Below are positions 47,960 to 57,168 of a stretch of DNA of 64,000 nucleotides, one piece after another. Each line of letters begins with the position of its first letter. Within the stretch, counting starts at the first letter, position 1. The stretch is from JACCTU01 sp963798985. Lineage in GTDB: Bacteria; Actinomycetota; Thermoleophilia; Gaiellales; Gaiellaceae. The position numbers and the translations under genes were made by a program. The stretch is taken from contig CAWCVL010000007.1 of assembly GCA_963798985.1 (NCBI GenBank), positions 1 to 64,000 on the forward strand, read 5' to 3'. The notes under the pieces are model-generated. The model saw only the letters and a list, made by a program, of their open reading frames with translations, did not search any database and was not told where the DNA came from.

Positions 47960-48817
47960 TCGGTCTGGATCTGCTCGAGCGTGCCGTCCGCCTTCAGCTC
48001 CGCGAGCGCCTCGTTCACGCAGTCACGGAGCGTGTTGCCCTCCTGGAAGAGCATTCCGAAGTGCTCCTGGCCGCCCGTCGAGGGGAACTGGCCGACGACC
48101 TTGCCGTTCTTGACCTCTTCGGCGCCGACGAGGAAGAACGCCGTCGGCAGGTCGACGACGAGGCCGTCGATCTGCTTCGCGTTGATCGCGGCGATCACGT
48201 CGTTCGACGTGTCGTACACGCGCGGATCCTTGTCCGGCTGGATCGTGTCGTTGATGTAGCCCGAGGCTCGTCGTGCCGATCTGCGCGCCGAGCTGGTACT
48301 GCTTGAGATCGGCGAGCGACGTCGCGTCTGCGATCGGCGTGCCGTTCAGGACGACGAGCGCCTGGTTCACGTCGTAGTACGAGTCGCTGAAGTCGACCGC
48401 CTGGTCGCGCTCGTCGGTGACGGAGATCTGGTTGATGTCGAAGTCGAAGTTCTTCGGCCCGGGCTTGAATGAGTTGTTGAACGGGACGACGACCCAACCG
48501 ACCTTGTCGGCGGCGAAGCCGAGCTTGTCGGCCACGGCGTAGGCGACCGCGCTCTCGAAGCCCTGCTTCGTGTGGGGGTCGTTGATCTCCCAGATCGAGC
48601 CTTCGGGCGTGCCGCCCTCGAACCAGGGCGGGAAGGCCGGGTTGTCGGTACCGACGGTCAGCACCCCGGGCTCGACGAGCGTCAGCTGGTCCTGCGCGCA
48701 GTTCCCCTCCGCCGCAGCCGCGGCCGTCGTCGTGCCGGCCGCGTCGTTGTCGTCGCCGCCGCAGCCGGAGGCCACGAGGGCGAGCGCGAGGATCGGGAGG
48801 AGCGCGAGCCGCTTCAC
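47920..48817 (-). CDS. Amino acid ABC transporter substrate-binding lipoprotein
   Basis: GTG 48817, lipoprotein signal ALLPILALALVASGCGG with lipobox ASGC. A Thr/Ala-rich linker is followed by LTVGTDNPAFPPWFEG and FEINQISVTDERDQAVDFSD-type SBP_bac_3 features (DFDINQISVTDERDQAVDFS). The second lobe is AAINAKQIDGLVVDLPTAFF. It presumably binds a polar amino acid. One frameshift near 48262. Divergent from the LigD-type polymerase gene, with only 25 bases between the starts. Confidence 0.9.
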
Positions 48818-48842
48818 GCGCGCGACCCTACCATTGGCGGCG

Positions 48843-49860
48843 ATGGCCGAGTTCGTCGAGCTGGAGGTCGGTGGCCGGGTCGTCAAGGTGACGAACCCGG
48901 ACAAGGTCTACTACTCCGCGCGGGGGGAGACGAAGCTCGACCACGTCCGCTACTACCTCTCGGTCGGGGAGGGGATCGTCCGCGCTCTCTACGAGCGGCC
49001 GACGCAGCTGAAGCGTCACCCCGGCGGCGCCGAGAGCAAGGCGATCTACCAGAAGCGCGTGCCCGAGAAACGGCCCGAGTGGATCGAGGTCGCGCGCGTC
49101 ACGTTTCCCTCTGGGCGACACGCGGACGAGCTGTGCATCACCGAGCTCGCGCAGGTCGCGTGGGCCGCGAACCTCGGGACGATCGACTTCCACCCGTGGC
49201 CCTCCCGCCGCGCGCACGTCGACAACCCGGACGAGCTGCGGATCGACGTCGACCCGCAGCCCGGCACGGACTTCGGCGACGCGAAAACGGTCGCGGGTGT
49301 CGTCCACGAGGTCCTCGACGAGATCGGCTACGTCGGCTGGCCGAAGACGTCCGGGAACCGCGGCATCCACGTCGCCTGTCGGATCGAGCCGAACTGGGAC
49401 GTTCCCCGAGGTGCGCCGCTGCGCGCTTGCTTTTGCACGGGAGGTCGAGCGCCGGCTCCCGAAGCTCGTCACGACTGCGTGGTGGAAGGAGGAACGCGGC
49501 AAACGCGTCTTCATCGACTACAACCAGAACGCGCGCGACCGGACGATCGCGTCGGCGTACTCGGTGCGCGCACGACGGGACGGCACGGTCTCCGCGCCGG
49601 TGACCTGGGACGAGCTTCCGGACGTCGAGACCGAGGACTTCACGATCGCGACGATGCCTGCGCGCTTCGCCGAGCTCGGCGACGTGCAGGCGGCGATCGA
49701 CGACGAGGTGAACGACCTGCGCGTGCTGCTCGAGTGGGTCGAGCGAGACGAGCAGGAAGGCGTCGCCGAAGCGCCGTATCCGCCGAACTTCCCGAAGATG
49801 CCGGGCGAGCCGAAGCGCGTCCAGCCCTCGCGCGCCAAGAAGGATGTAAAGCCGACTTGA
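48843..49860 (+). CDS. LigD-type polymerase/primase domain protein
   Basis: A stand-alone PolDom of the archaeo-eukaryotic primase superfamily, which fills ends during non-homologous end joining. VVKVTNPDKVYYSARGETKL, FHPWPSRRAHVDNPDELRID then VDPQPGTDF holds the catalytic DxD; TSGNRGIHVACRIEPNW contributes the His. The end is AWWKEERGKRVFIDYNQNAR and DRTIASAYSVRARRDGTVSA. About 339 residues. One frameshift near 49410. No Ku gene is in the window; the ligase is separate at 50479-51486. Confidence 0.88.
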
Positions 49861-49902
49861 CAAAGGCCGACTGTCAAGCTACCTTTACACATGTAAAGGA
49901 GG
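49857..49902 (+). promoter_or_regulatory. Promoter and operators of the XRE regulator
   Basis: TTGACA (49857-49862) and TACCTT (49880-49885) are 17 bases apart. TTGACA also forms an inverted repeat with TGTCAA (49872-49877). CCTTTACA-CA-TGTAAAGG (49882-49899) is a perfect dyad over the -10 and the ribosome site AAAGGAGG. Autoregulation by the XRE protein is the likely use. Confidence 0.6.
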
Positions 49903-49911
49903 CTTGACATC

Positions 49912-50112
49912 GTGCAGAACGTCGTTCGAGAGCTACGGACCGAGGAAGGGCTCTCCCAAGGGGAGCTCGCAGCCGAGGTCGACGTGTCACGGCAGACGAT
50001 CAACTCGATCGAGAAAGGCCGCTACGTGCCGTCGCTCCCGCTCGCGTTCGCACTCGCACGGTTCTTCGGGAGAAGGATCGAGGAGGTGTTCAGTGATGAC
50101 GAACGTTCATAG
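49912..50112 (+). CDS. XRE/Cro-family transcriptional regulator
   Basis: 66 residues from GTG 49912 with AAAGGAGG nine bases upstream. The whole protein is an HTH: VRELRTEEGLSQGELAAEVD, VSRQTINSIEKGRYVPSLPL, ALARFFGRRIEEVFSDDE. This short type commonly precedes a membrane protein gene, as here. It overlaps the next gene by 17 bases. Confidence 0.88.
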   Translation: MQNVVRELRTEEGLSQGELAAEVDVSRQTINSIEKGRYVPSLPLAFALARFFGRRIEEVFSDDERS

Positions 50113-50484
50113 GTCGAAGTGGTTCCTGCCGCTGTTCTCGGCGGCGATGGGCGGTGCGTTCCTCGTCGCCTTCTGGGTCGGCGGTAACCCGAGTCGACGG
50201 CGTGGTTGCCGCGATGGTCATGGTCGGGTGGGGCGCGTTGATCCTGCTCGGCGGGCGCAGCGAGTTCGTTCGCGGCCTGCGCGGGGACGGTCGCGACGAG
50301 TACTGGAAGCGCATCGACGTCCACGCCACCGCGCTCGCCGGGAACGTGCTGATCCTGCGCCGTGCTCTCGATGTGCATCTGGGAGTGGGCGCACGGCCGA
50401 AGCGGCACGCCGTACGTCCAGCTCGGTGCGATCGCGGGGGTGGCCTACTTCGCGGCGGTGGCCGTGCTCAGATGGCGTTCATGA
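50096..50484 (+). CDS. Four-TM membrane protein paired with the XRE regulator
   Basis: ATG 50096. WFLPLFSAAMGGAFLVAFWV, VVAAMVMVGWGALILLGGRS, then RGDGRDEYWKRIDVHATALA and IAGVAYFAAVAVLRWRS. DUF2178-like proteins have this layout with XRE partners. Frameshifts near 50190 and 50360. The stop meets the convergent ligase stop. Confidence 0.7.
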
Positions 50485-51486
50485 GGCGAGCAGCGACTCG
50501 AACGTCGGGTCGTTCGGGTTCCGCGCCGGGCGCACCTCGCGCCACGTGCAGTCCTTCGGGTCCTTGTCGTCGCGGAAGCGGATCAGTCGCGTGCCGTGGC
50601 GGAACCGGTTGCCCTGCACCTTGTCGTAGCGCACCTCGGCGACGAGCTCGGGCCGGAGTGCCGTCTCCTCGAGGTCGCCGGTTCCCCAGCGGTTCGGCTC
50701 CGAGAAGCGCCGCTCAGGTGCGTTCTTCAGCAGCGGCTTGACGAGCTTCAGGATCTCGGCGTGCTTCTTCGCGCCGATCGCGGCGGAGCCCACGTAGTCG
50801 ATCTCGCCGTCGTCGCGGTAGAGACCGAGGAGCAGCGTCGCGAGGTGCGAAGGCTTCGTCTTCCAGCGGACGCCGACGACGACGCAGTCCGCGGTCTTGT
50901 ACGGCTTGACCTTGGCCACGGCCTCGCGCGAGCCCGGCAGGTACGGGAGATCGAGCCGCTTGGCGATCACGCCGTCGAGGCCGGCGGCCTCGAAGGTGTC
51001 GAGCCAGCCGCGCGCCTGGTCGAGGTCGGTGGTCGCGGGCGAGAGCTGGAAGCCCTTCGCGACCTTCTCGAGCTCCTTGCGCCGCTTCGCGAGCGGCAGC
51101 TCGTGGATGGGCTTGCCCTTCCAGAGCAGCACGTCGAACGCGATGAACTCCGCGGGGATCTCCGCGGCGAGCTTGTTGACCCTGCTCTCGGCCGGGTGCA
51201 GACGCATCTGCATCAGCTCGAAGTCGAGCACCCCGTCGCGCGCGATCACGATCTCGCCGTCGAGCGCGGAGTGCGGCGGGAGCAGCTCGCCGAGCGGCCG
51301 CAGCTCGGGGAAGTAGCGGAGCAGCGGGCGTTCCTTCCGGGACCAGAGCGCGAGCTCGCCGCCGTCGTTCTCGAGCACGCCCCGAAAGCCGTCCCACTTC
51401 GGCTCGTACTGCCAGCCGTCACCCTCCGGCAGCTCGGACACGAGCTCGGCCTCCATCGGGGGGAAGGGGACGTGCGGGCCCGGCAC
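50479..51486 (-). CDS. ATP-dependent DNA ligase (LigD ligase-domain type)
   Basis: 335 residues. The adenylation motif KWDGFRG holds the catalytic Lys (YEPKWDGFRG). DGEIVI, FIAFDVLLWKGKPIHELPL, DGVIAKRLDLPYLPGSREAV and VKPYKTADCVVVGVRWKTKP are motifs III to V. The OB domain ends with LRPELVAEVRYDKVQGNRFR. The start is GTG 51486 (PGPHVPFPPMEAELV), since homology begins there. It probably seals breaks in non-homologous end joining with the polymerase at 48843. Confidence 0.9.
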   Translation of the reverse strand: MPGPHVPFPPMEAELVSELPEGDGWQYEPKWDGFRGVLENDGGELALWSRKERPLLRYFPELRPLGELLPPHSALDGEIVIARDGVLDFELMQMRLHPAESRVNKLAAEIPAEFIAFDVLLWKGKPIHELPLAKRRKELEKVAKGFQLSPATTDLDQARGWLDTFEAAGLDGVIAKRLDLPYLPGSREAVAKVKPYKTADCVVVGVRWKTKPSHLATLLLGLYRDDGEIDYVGSAAIGAKKHAEILKLVKPLLKNAPERRFSEPNRWGTGDLEETALRPELVAEVRYDKVQGNRFRHGTRLIRFRDDKDPKDCTWREVRPARNPNDPTFESLLAS

Positions 51487-51496
51487 GCCAGAGAAC

Positions 51497-52646
51497 CTAC
51501 TCGGATCGGGCCAGCGGAAGGAACGTCCGGCCTCCGCAGCGAGGGCAGCCGTCGCCGCGCAGCGCTTCGATCGTCGACCACGTCTGTCGGTGGCCGACCG
51601 GCTGAGCGCGGCGGCAGCCGCGGCACCGGTAGCGGCGGACCGGCGGTCGAAGGTCGCCGGTGTACAGGCGACCGTCGTAGCGCGTCGAGAGCAACGGCCG
51701 GAGCTCGCTCGTGCTCGCGAGCTGGTACAGATGGCTGACACCTCCGAGCGCGCCTGCGCCGAGATACTCGTTGAAGTTCCGCACGAGCCGGCGAACGACG
51801 AACCCCATCTCGGCGATCGCGCGCTGAACGTGAAGCAACTCCTCCGGCCGCTTGCCGCCGAACGCGAAGAAGACGTCGGCCCGTGACTGCCCGGCGACCG
51901 CCTCTGCCGCGCGGGAGAGGAAGAGCGTCGCCCCCTCGACCGTGTACGGGGGATCGGTGAACACGGTGTCGATCGAGCCACGGAGCTCCAGCGGAATCGG
52001 GTCCCGGAGGTCATGCACGATGACGCGCACGTCGAAGGGTGCGCGCCGGAGAAACGCAGCGATGGCCCGGTCGACCTCGACGCACGACGATCCGAGCCGG
52101 CCGGACGCCGAGCTGCTCGGAGACGAGGGAGATCGCGAGCGAGGTGAGGTCGTCGTCGCCGAGCAGGAGAATGCGTCGCCCGTCGAGCGCCCCTGCCTCG
52201 TGCAGCGCGAGCACGCGCCGGATCTTCGTCTCGACGTCGCAGTGCACCTGATCGAGCTCGACCCGCGCTGTGGGCGCGCGGTCCGCGAACGCGGCGAGCC
52301 GTTCTGTGCAACGGGCGCGAGGGAGGAGGGGACGACGATCTCCCGCTGCGCGCAGGCTGGGCAGGCTGCTTCGGCCGCGATCTCGCCGCCCGGTGACGGC
52401 GAACAGCTCGCGGCCGTGGGCCGTCAGCTGAACCGGGCGCGCCCGGTCGACGACGCCGCGCTTCCGGAGCTCGTTGCAGATCGCGCTGACGATCGGGATG
52501 GGCAGCTCGGTGACGCGGCTGATCTTCCGGACCGCAACGGGCTCGAGCCGGGCAGCGGCGCGCACGACGTCGCGAACGCCTGCATCGCCCTCGGCCAGGC
52601 CGACGCTCGCGGCAACCTCGTGGACGATCCGGGCCGACTCCGTCAT
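51497..52646 (-). CDS. bpsA: Branched-chain polyamine synthase (BpsA-like aminopropyltransferase)
   Basis: N-terminal winged helix (ARIVHEVAASVGLAEGDAGV; RKISRVTELPIPIVSAICNE), a catalytic domain with GRRILLLGDDDLTSLAISLV, and the second motif TVFTDPPYTVEGATLFLSRA. The GDDD and DPPYT motifs are the hallmarks of BpsA, which adds aminopropyl groups from decarboxylated SAM to spermidine. A Cys-containing segment RYRCRGC...GDGCPRCGGR lies at the C-terminus, and a similar Cys-rich stretch lies near residue 90. ATG 52646 overlaps the speD stop by four bases. Frameshifts near 52400 and 52090. Confidence 0.8.
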
Positions 52647-53002
52647 CGGCGGCCGCGGGCCAGGATCGAGACGCTTGTCCGGGTCGCGCCGAGCCGCTCG
52701 CTGACGACTTGAAGCGCCAGGTCGCCGTCCACGTCGCCGTACGTGAGCAGGTCGACGTTCGCGAGCGACAGCTCGGGCCAGGTGTGGATGCTCAGGTGGG
52801 ACTGGGCGAGGAGGAGCACGCCCGTCAACGCGCCGTTCGGGAACGTGTGGAATGCCTCCCCGACGACTCGCGCGCGGCCGCTGTCCGCGCCTGCGCGGAG
52901 GATCGTTCGGAGCTCGTTTTCGTCGATCAGGATCGCCGGATCGGCGACCCAAGCGTCGAGCGTGTACAGGCGCATCGACGCCGCTGCCGGTTCGAGGTTC
53001 AA
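52643..53002 (-). CDS. speD: S-adenosylmethionine decarboxylase proenzyme
   Basis: 119 residues from TTG 53002 with AGGAGG five bases upstream. LLLAQSHLSIHTWPELSLAN includes the self-cleavage Ser (usually E-S, here Q-S) and the His. The proton-donor Cys expected about 15 residues later is replaced: NVDLLTYGD in place of a TCG-type motif. The product, decarboxylated SAM, is the donor for BpsA encoded directly downstream. Altered residues may change the mechanism or rate. Confidence 0.85.
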   Translation of the reverse strand: MNLEPAAASMRLYTLDAWVADPAILIDENELRTILRAGADSGRARVVGEAFHTFPNGALTGVLLLAQSHLSIHTWPELSLANVDLLTYGDVDGDLALQVVSERLGATRTSVSILARGRR

Positions 53003-53193
53003 TCGTCCTCCTGGAGCGGGGGTCAGAGACGACGGCCGCCGCCCTGCGCACCCGAGGAGGTGTGAAGCGCCTCGGGCTAGCGGTGGCCGAAGGAGGTGCG
53101 CGTCAACTCAGTCATCAGTGCACCCTCCTTCCGCTCGACTACGCCCGAGCTCGAAGTATGCGTGTCGGCCGGCAGACGAAACGGGAGGGTGCG

Positions 53194-53511
53194 ATGTGGA
53201 ACCCTAGTCCCGTGAACCTGGACGGCGTCTGGACGGTCGAGCGGGTGAGCGGCGCGCTGCCACCGATGACTCGTGTCCGCAAGCGGATCGACGGCTCCGC
53301 TGGTGTGACGGTCGCGGGTCCGCTTCGGATGCGGTTCGACGTGCACGGCAACGAGTTGCGCTACCGCCCGCCGTTCATCGGTGTCGTCGACGTCCTCGAG
53401 CCTGCGGGCGAGGCCTGGAGCGGTCGCGCGACCTGGTTCGGCCGAGAGTTCGGGCGCTTTCGGATGTCCAGGGTGGCCGCGCGAAGCGACCACCCCGAAC
53501 AACCCGTCTAG
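53194..53511 (+). CDS. Small protein of unknown function
   Basis: 105 residues from ATG 53194 with GGGAGGG upstream. VNLDGVWTVERVSGALPPMT, RMRFDVHGNELRYRPPFIGV and WSGRATWFGREFGRFRMSRV suggest a small beta-barrel. No signal peptide. It converges with and overlaps the DUF6351 stop by four bases. Family not recognised. Confidence 0.65.
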   Translation: MWNPSPVNLDGVWTVERVSGALPPMTRVRKRIDGSAGVTVAGPLRMRFDVHGNELRYRPPFIGVVDVLEPAGEAWSGRATWFGREFGRFRMSRVAARSDHPEQPV

Positions 53512-55822
53512 TTGCCGGCAGGCCTGCCGACGTCCGGCTTCGAATAGTCGCAGACCCCCGTCGGGAAGATCTGCCCGAGCCGGGGTACGTCCGCCCCGGT
53601 CGGCACCCACGGCGCGTACGTGCCGTCGGCGAGTGCCGTTGCCACCGACTTGCGCGCGCATTTGAAGACGCCGCCCTCGATCGGCCCGCCTGCGACGATG
53701 CGGGAGGTCGAGAACGTCTGGAACGCGGCGGTGCACACGCCGGCGGGACGCGAGTCGAGGATCCCGGCCCAGACGTCGGCGCCGGAGGCCATGAGCGTCC
53801 CGTTCGTGGCGAAGCACGAGTCGACTGCGCGCGTCGGCTTGTTCGCCGCGACGCTCGAGTCCGGGTTCGCGCGGATGTTCGCCATCCACTCGTCCATCAC
53901 CTGGAACGCCAGCGGCGTCTGGTCGAACCCGATCGCGGGCCGCGCGTCCGTGAACCAGATCACCTGATTCGACGCGTTCCCGTCGAGGTTCAGCATCCGC
54001 TTGCGCGAGGCGAACGACTGGTGGGAGTTGTGCATGTCGAGCGCCGTCTCGAGGTAGTGCCGCCAGTCGATGATCGGGATGTCGATCGCGCCGCGGAAGA
54101 CGATCCCCGACGTGTAGGCAGCGTTGGCTGCGTCCATGTTGCCCTCGCGCCGCGCGGCGGGCGTCGTGCCGTCGTCCGGGCTCAGCCGCATGTTGCGACG
54201 GCTCCACGGGTCGAACTGGGCCGGGATGGCGCAGAGCGCCGCGATGAACGGGCAGCCCTCTTGCACCATGTCCTTGCCTTCCTTCCAGGCGCCGACGGTC
54301 GCGTTCAGCTTCAGGAACTCGGCGGGCGTGATGTTCCCGCTCTTGAGCGCCGAGAGCCCGTACTGGACGCCGACGTTGTCCCACGGGACCTTCGCGTAGC
54401 CGTCGGCGTCGACGCCGTAGACGTTCCGCAGGTCGTCCCAGTGCGTCCACTTGATCGCCGCGATCTCGGCCGGGTCGTAGAACTCCGACCCCGAGCCTGC
54501 GGTGCCGAACAGCGGGTTGAGCGCGAGCGGCGTCAGCCCGCGCCAGCCGTTGACGCACTCCGTGTTGCCGGGGAGTCCGCCGCGGTACGGGTTCGGCCGC
54601 GTCGCGCTCGCGTTCATGCCCTCGAGCCACGTGCGGTTCGTCCACGTCGACCACTTCGGGTTCGCCCCGTCGGTGACGTCCATGAAGTGCTCGAGCAGCT
54701 CGCAGTCGCCGACGTGGATCGTCTGCGTGACCATGTCGGGGTACGAGTACTGCGGGATCGCGGCGTCGATGATCACGCCGGGATGGCGCTGGGCGTAGAC
54801 GTACTGCTGGATCGCGCCTCCCGAGCCGCCGACGCCGACCGTGTAGGTCGGGACGCCGTAGCCCTCGATGAAGCGCTCCTTCGTCATGATCGCCGTCTCG
54901 GCGCCGAGCACGAGGTTGTAGTGCGTGCTCGTGCGCGTGCCGCTCGAGTGGACGATCGCGTAGCCCTTGGAGAGGCCGATGTCGTAGAGGCTGCTGCCTC
55001 CACCGGGAGTTCCCTGGACGTGGCCGATCGCCACGCCGCCGTCGAAGGTGTAGATCAGGCGGCCGTTCCAGAGCGAGGTGTCAGGCGCAGCCGCCGCGTC
55101 GCCGGGCGGTGAGAGGATCGCGATCGAGTAGATGAAGCGGTTGATCGTCCCTCGCTCGCGGCGAACCACGTACGGCACGGTGCGTCCGTCGAGCGTGGTC
55201 GTCGTCGCGGCGTTCGCGGGGAGCGGCCCGGCCGGCAGCGGCTGGAACGAGCCCGCGGTCGTGCGGTAGACGAAGTCGACGACCCGGTTGATCGAGCAGT
55301 TCCTGCTCCAGCCGATCGTCGGCGTCGTCGCGTTCCCCGGCGTCTGGAAGAGCCGCATGCCGACGCCGTCCTGGTTGTCGACGAGCGGGAAGCCGAGCCC
55401 TGCCGTCTGGGTCTTGCAGACGAACGGCTGCTGCTGCGGGCCGGAGAAGATCGGGCCCGTGACGGGATGGTTCGTCAGCGTCAACTGCTGCGGTCGGCCG
55501 GCCGTTGCCGCGGCCGTTCGAGTCGACGAAGAGCGTGTTCGCGCCGAGTCGGAGCCCGGTGACCATTCCCGTGTACGTGCGGGCGGCGTCGTTCCGCTGA
55601 AGCGTCGACGTGATGTCGGAGCCGTTCAACAGCACGGTTGCCTGGTGCATCGGCACCGTGCGCGGAACGCTCACCTCGACGAGCGCGTCGCCGCCGGTGA
55701 CCATGCTCGCGGGACTCGAAAGAACGCGAACCGCGAAGTCTTGTGTCGTCTCTGCAGCCGAGACGGGGGCGCCGCCGAGCGCACAGACGCAGGCGAGCGC
55801 AGCCCAGGCCGAATCTCCTCAT
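53508..55822 (-). CDS. Secreted DUF6351 (tannase/esterase-like) protein
   Basis: About 770 residues. The signal region AWAALACVCALGGAPVSAAE is read in a shifted frame after ATG 55822. An Ig-like N-domain follows (ALVEVSVPRTVPMHQATVLL). The main domain holds YAIVHSSGTRTSTHYNLVLG and a GVGGSGGAIQQYVYAQRHPG nucleophile-elbow-like motif, and NSHQSFASRKRM near the C-terminus contributes a possible His. The alpha/beta-hydrolase reading is inferred. Frameshifts at about 55780 and 55485. Confidence 0.72.
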
Positions 55823-55893
55823 TACCCCTCTCCCTTCACCCGTGGTAGCCGGGCGACTATGGCAGGTCTGCGACCGTCTGGTAAACCTGACGG

Positions 55894-57126
55894 ATGCGCC
55901 GAGTGGTGGTGACCGGGCTGGGGGCTGTGACGCCGATCGGGAACGACGTTCCGTCGTCCTGGGCTGCCGCACTCGAGGGGCGAAGTGGGGTGGACTTCAT
56001 CAGCGCGTTCGACACCGAAGGGTTCCCGGTCCGGATCGCGGCGGAGGTCAAGGAGTTCGACCCGACGACGGTCGTTTCGGCCAAGGAGGCGCGCAAGTTC
56101 GACCGGAACGTGCTGTTCGCCGTCGCGTCCGCCAAGGAGGCCGTCGCGGACGCCGGGCTCAACGGCTTCGACCCGACCCGCGTCGGGATCGTCTTCGGCT
56201 CCGCGATCGGCGGGCTGCTCGGGATCATGGAGCAGGCCGAGGTGCTGCGAGAGCGCGGGCCGGACCGCATCTCCCCGAACTTCCTGCCGAACGTGCTCGT
56301 CGACTCGGCCAGCGGGCAGCTCGCGATCACGCTCGGGATCCGCGGGCCGAACTACGCGCCTGTTTCCGCCTGCGCGACAGGCTCGCACGCGGTCGGGGAA
56401 GGCGCCGAGCTGATCCGGCGCGGCGACGCCGACGCGGTGATCGCCGGCGGCACGGAGGCCTGCATCCATCCGCTGATCCTCGCGGGCTTCTGCGCGATGC
56501 GCGGGCTCGCGGCCGAAGAGGAGCACCCGCCGCGCGCGTCGCGCCCGTTCGACGCCACGCGGGAAGGGTTCGTCATGGGCGAGGGCTCGTGCACGCTCGT
56601 GCTCGAGGAGCTCGACCAGGCACGCGCGCGCGGTGCTCGGATCTACGCCGAGGTGCTCGGCTACGGCGCCTCGAACGACGCGCACCACATGGCGCAGCCG
56701 GAGCCCGAGGCAATCGGGGTCAGCGACATGATGCGAGCTGCGCTCCGCCGTGCCGACGTCGACCCGAAGCGCGTCGGGTACATCAACGCGCACGGGACCT
56801 CGACGCCGCTGGGCGATCTCGCGGAGACGCGCGCGATCAAGCAGGTCTTCGGCAACCACGCCTACGAGCTCGCGGTCTCGTCGACGAAGTCGGTCACCGG
56901 GCATTGCTTCGGCGCGGCAGGCGCGGTCGAGGCGATGATGTGCGTGCTCGCGCTGCACCACGGCGAGCTACCGCCGACTGCGAACTACGAGCACCCCGAC
57001 CCCGAGTGCGACCTCGACTACGTGCCGAACGAGTCGCGCAAGGTGCAAGTGGACGTCGCACTCTCGAACGCGATGGGCCTCGGCGGCCACAACGCGTGCG
57101 TCCTGCTCGCCCGCTACGAGACCTGA
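55894..57126 (+). CDS. fabF: Beta-ketoacyl-ACP synthase II
   Basis: 410 residues, intact. The catalytic triad is visible: Cys in YAPVSACATGSHAVGEGAEL, His in YINAHGTSTPLGDLAETRAI, and His in SSTKSVTGHCFGAAGAVEAM (HCF where HLL is usual). The C-terminus NAMGLGGHNACVLLARYE is typical. It elongates acyl-ACP in fatty acid synthesis. No acpP or fabG is adjacent. Confidence 0.93.
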   Translation: MRRVVVTGLGAVTPIGNDVPSSWAAALEGRSGVDFISAFDTEGFPVRIAAEVKEFDPTTVVSAKEARKFDRNVLFAVASAKEAVADAGLNGFDPTRVGIVFGSAIGGLLGIMEQAEVLRERGPDRISPNFLPNVLVDSASGQLAITLGIRGPNYAPVSACATGSHAVGEGAELIRRGDADAVIAGGTEACIHPLILAGFCAMRGLAAEEEHPPRASRPFDATREGFVMGEGSCTLVLEELDQARARGARIYAEVLGYGASNDAHHMAQPEPEAIGVSDMMRAALRRADVDPKRVGYINAHGTSTPLGDLAETRAIKQVFGNHAYELAVSSTKSVTGHCFGAAGAVEAMMCVLALHHGELPPTANYEHPDPECDLDYVPNESRKVQVDVALSNAMGLGGHNACVLLARYET

Positions 57127-57133
57127 CCGTTCA

Positions 57134-57168
57134 AGCCGTGCCCTGGTGCCAGGCACCGGGGCACGGCT
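57134..57168. terminator. Bidirectional terminator between fabF and the HAD gene
   Basis: AGCCGTGCCC and GGGCACGGCT form a ten-base-pair stem that encloses the smaller palindrome GGTGCCAGGCACC. Confidence 0.65.
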
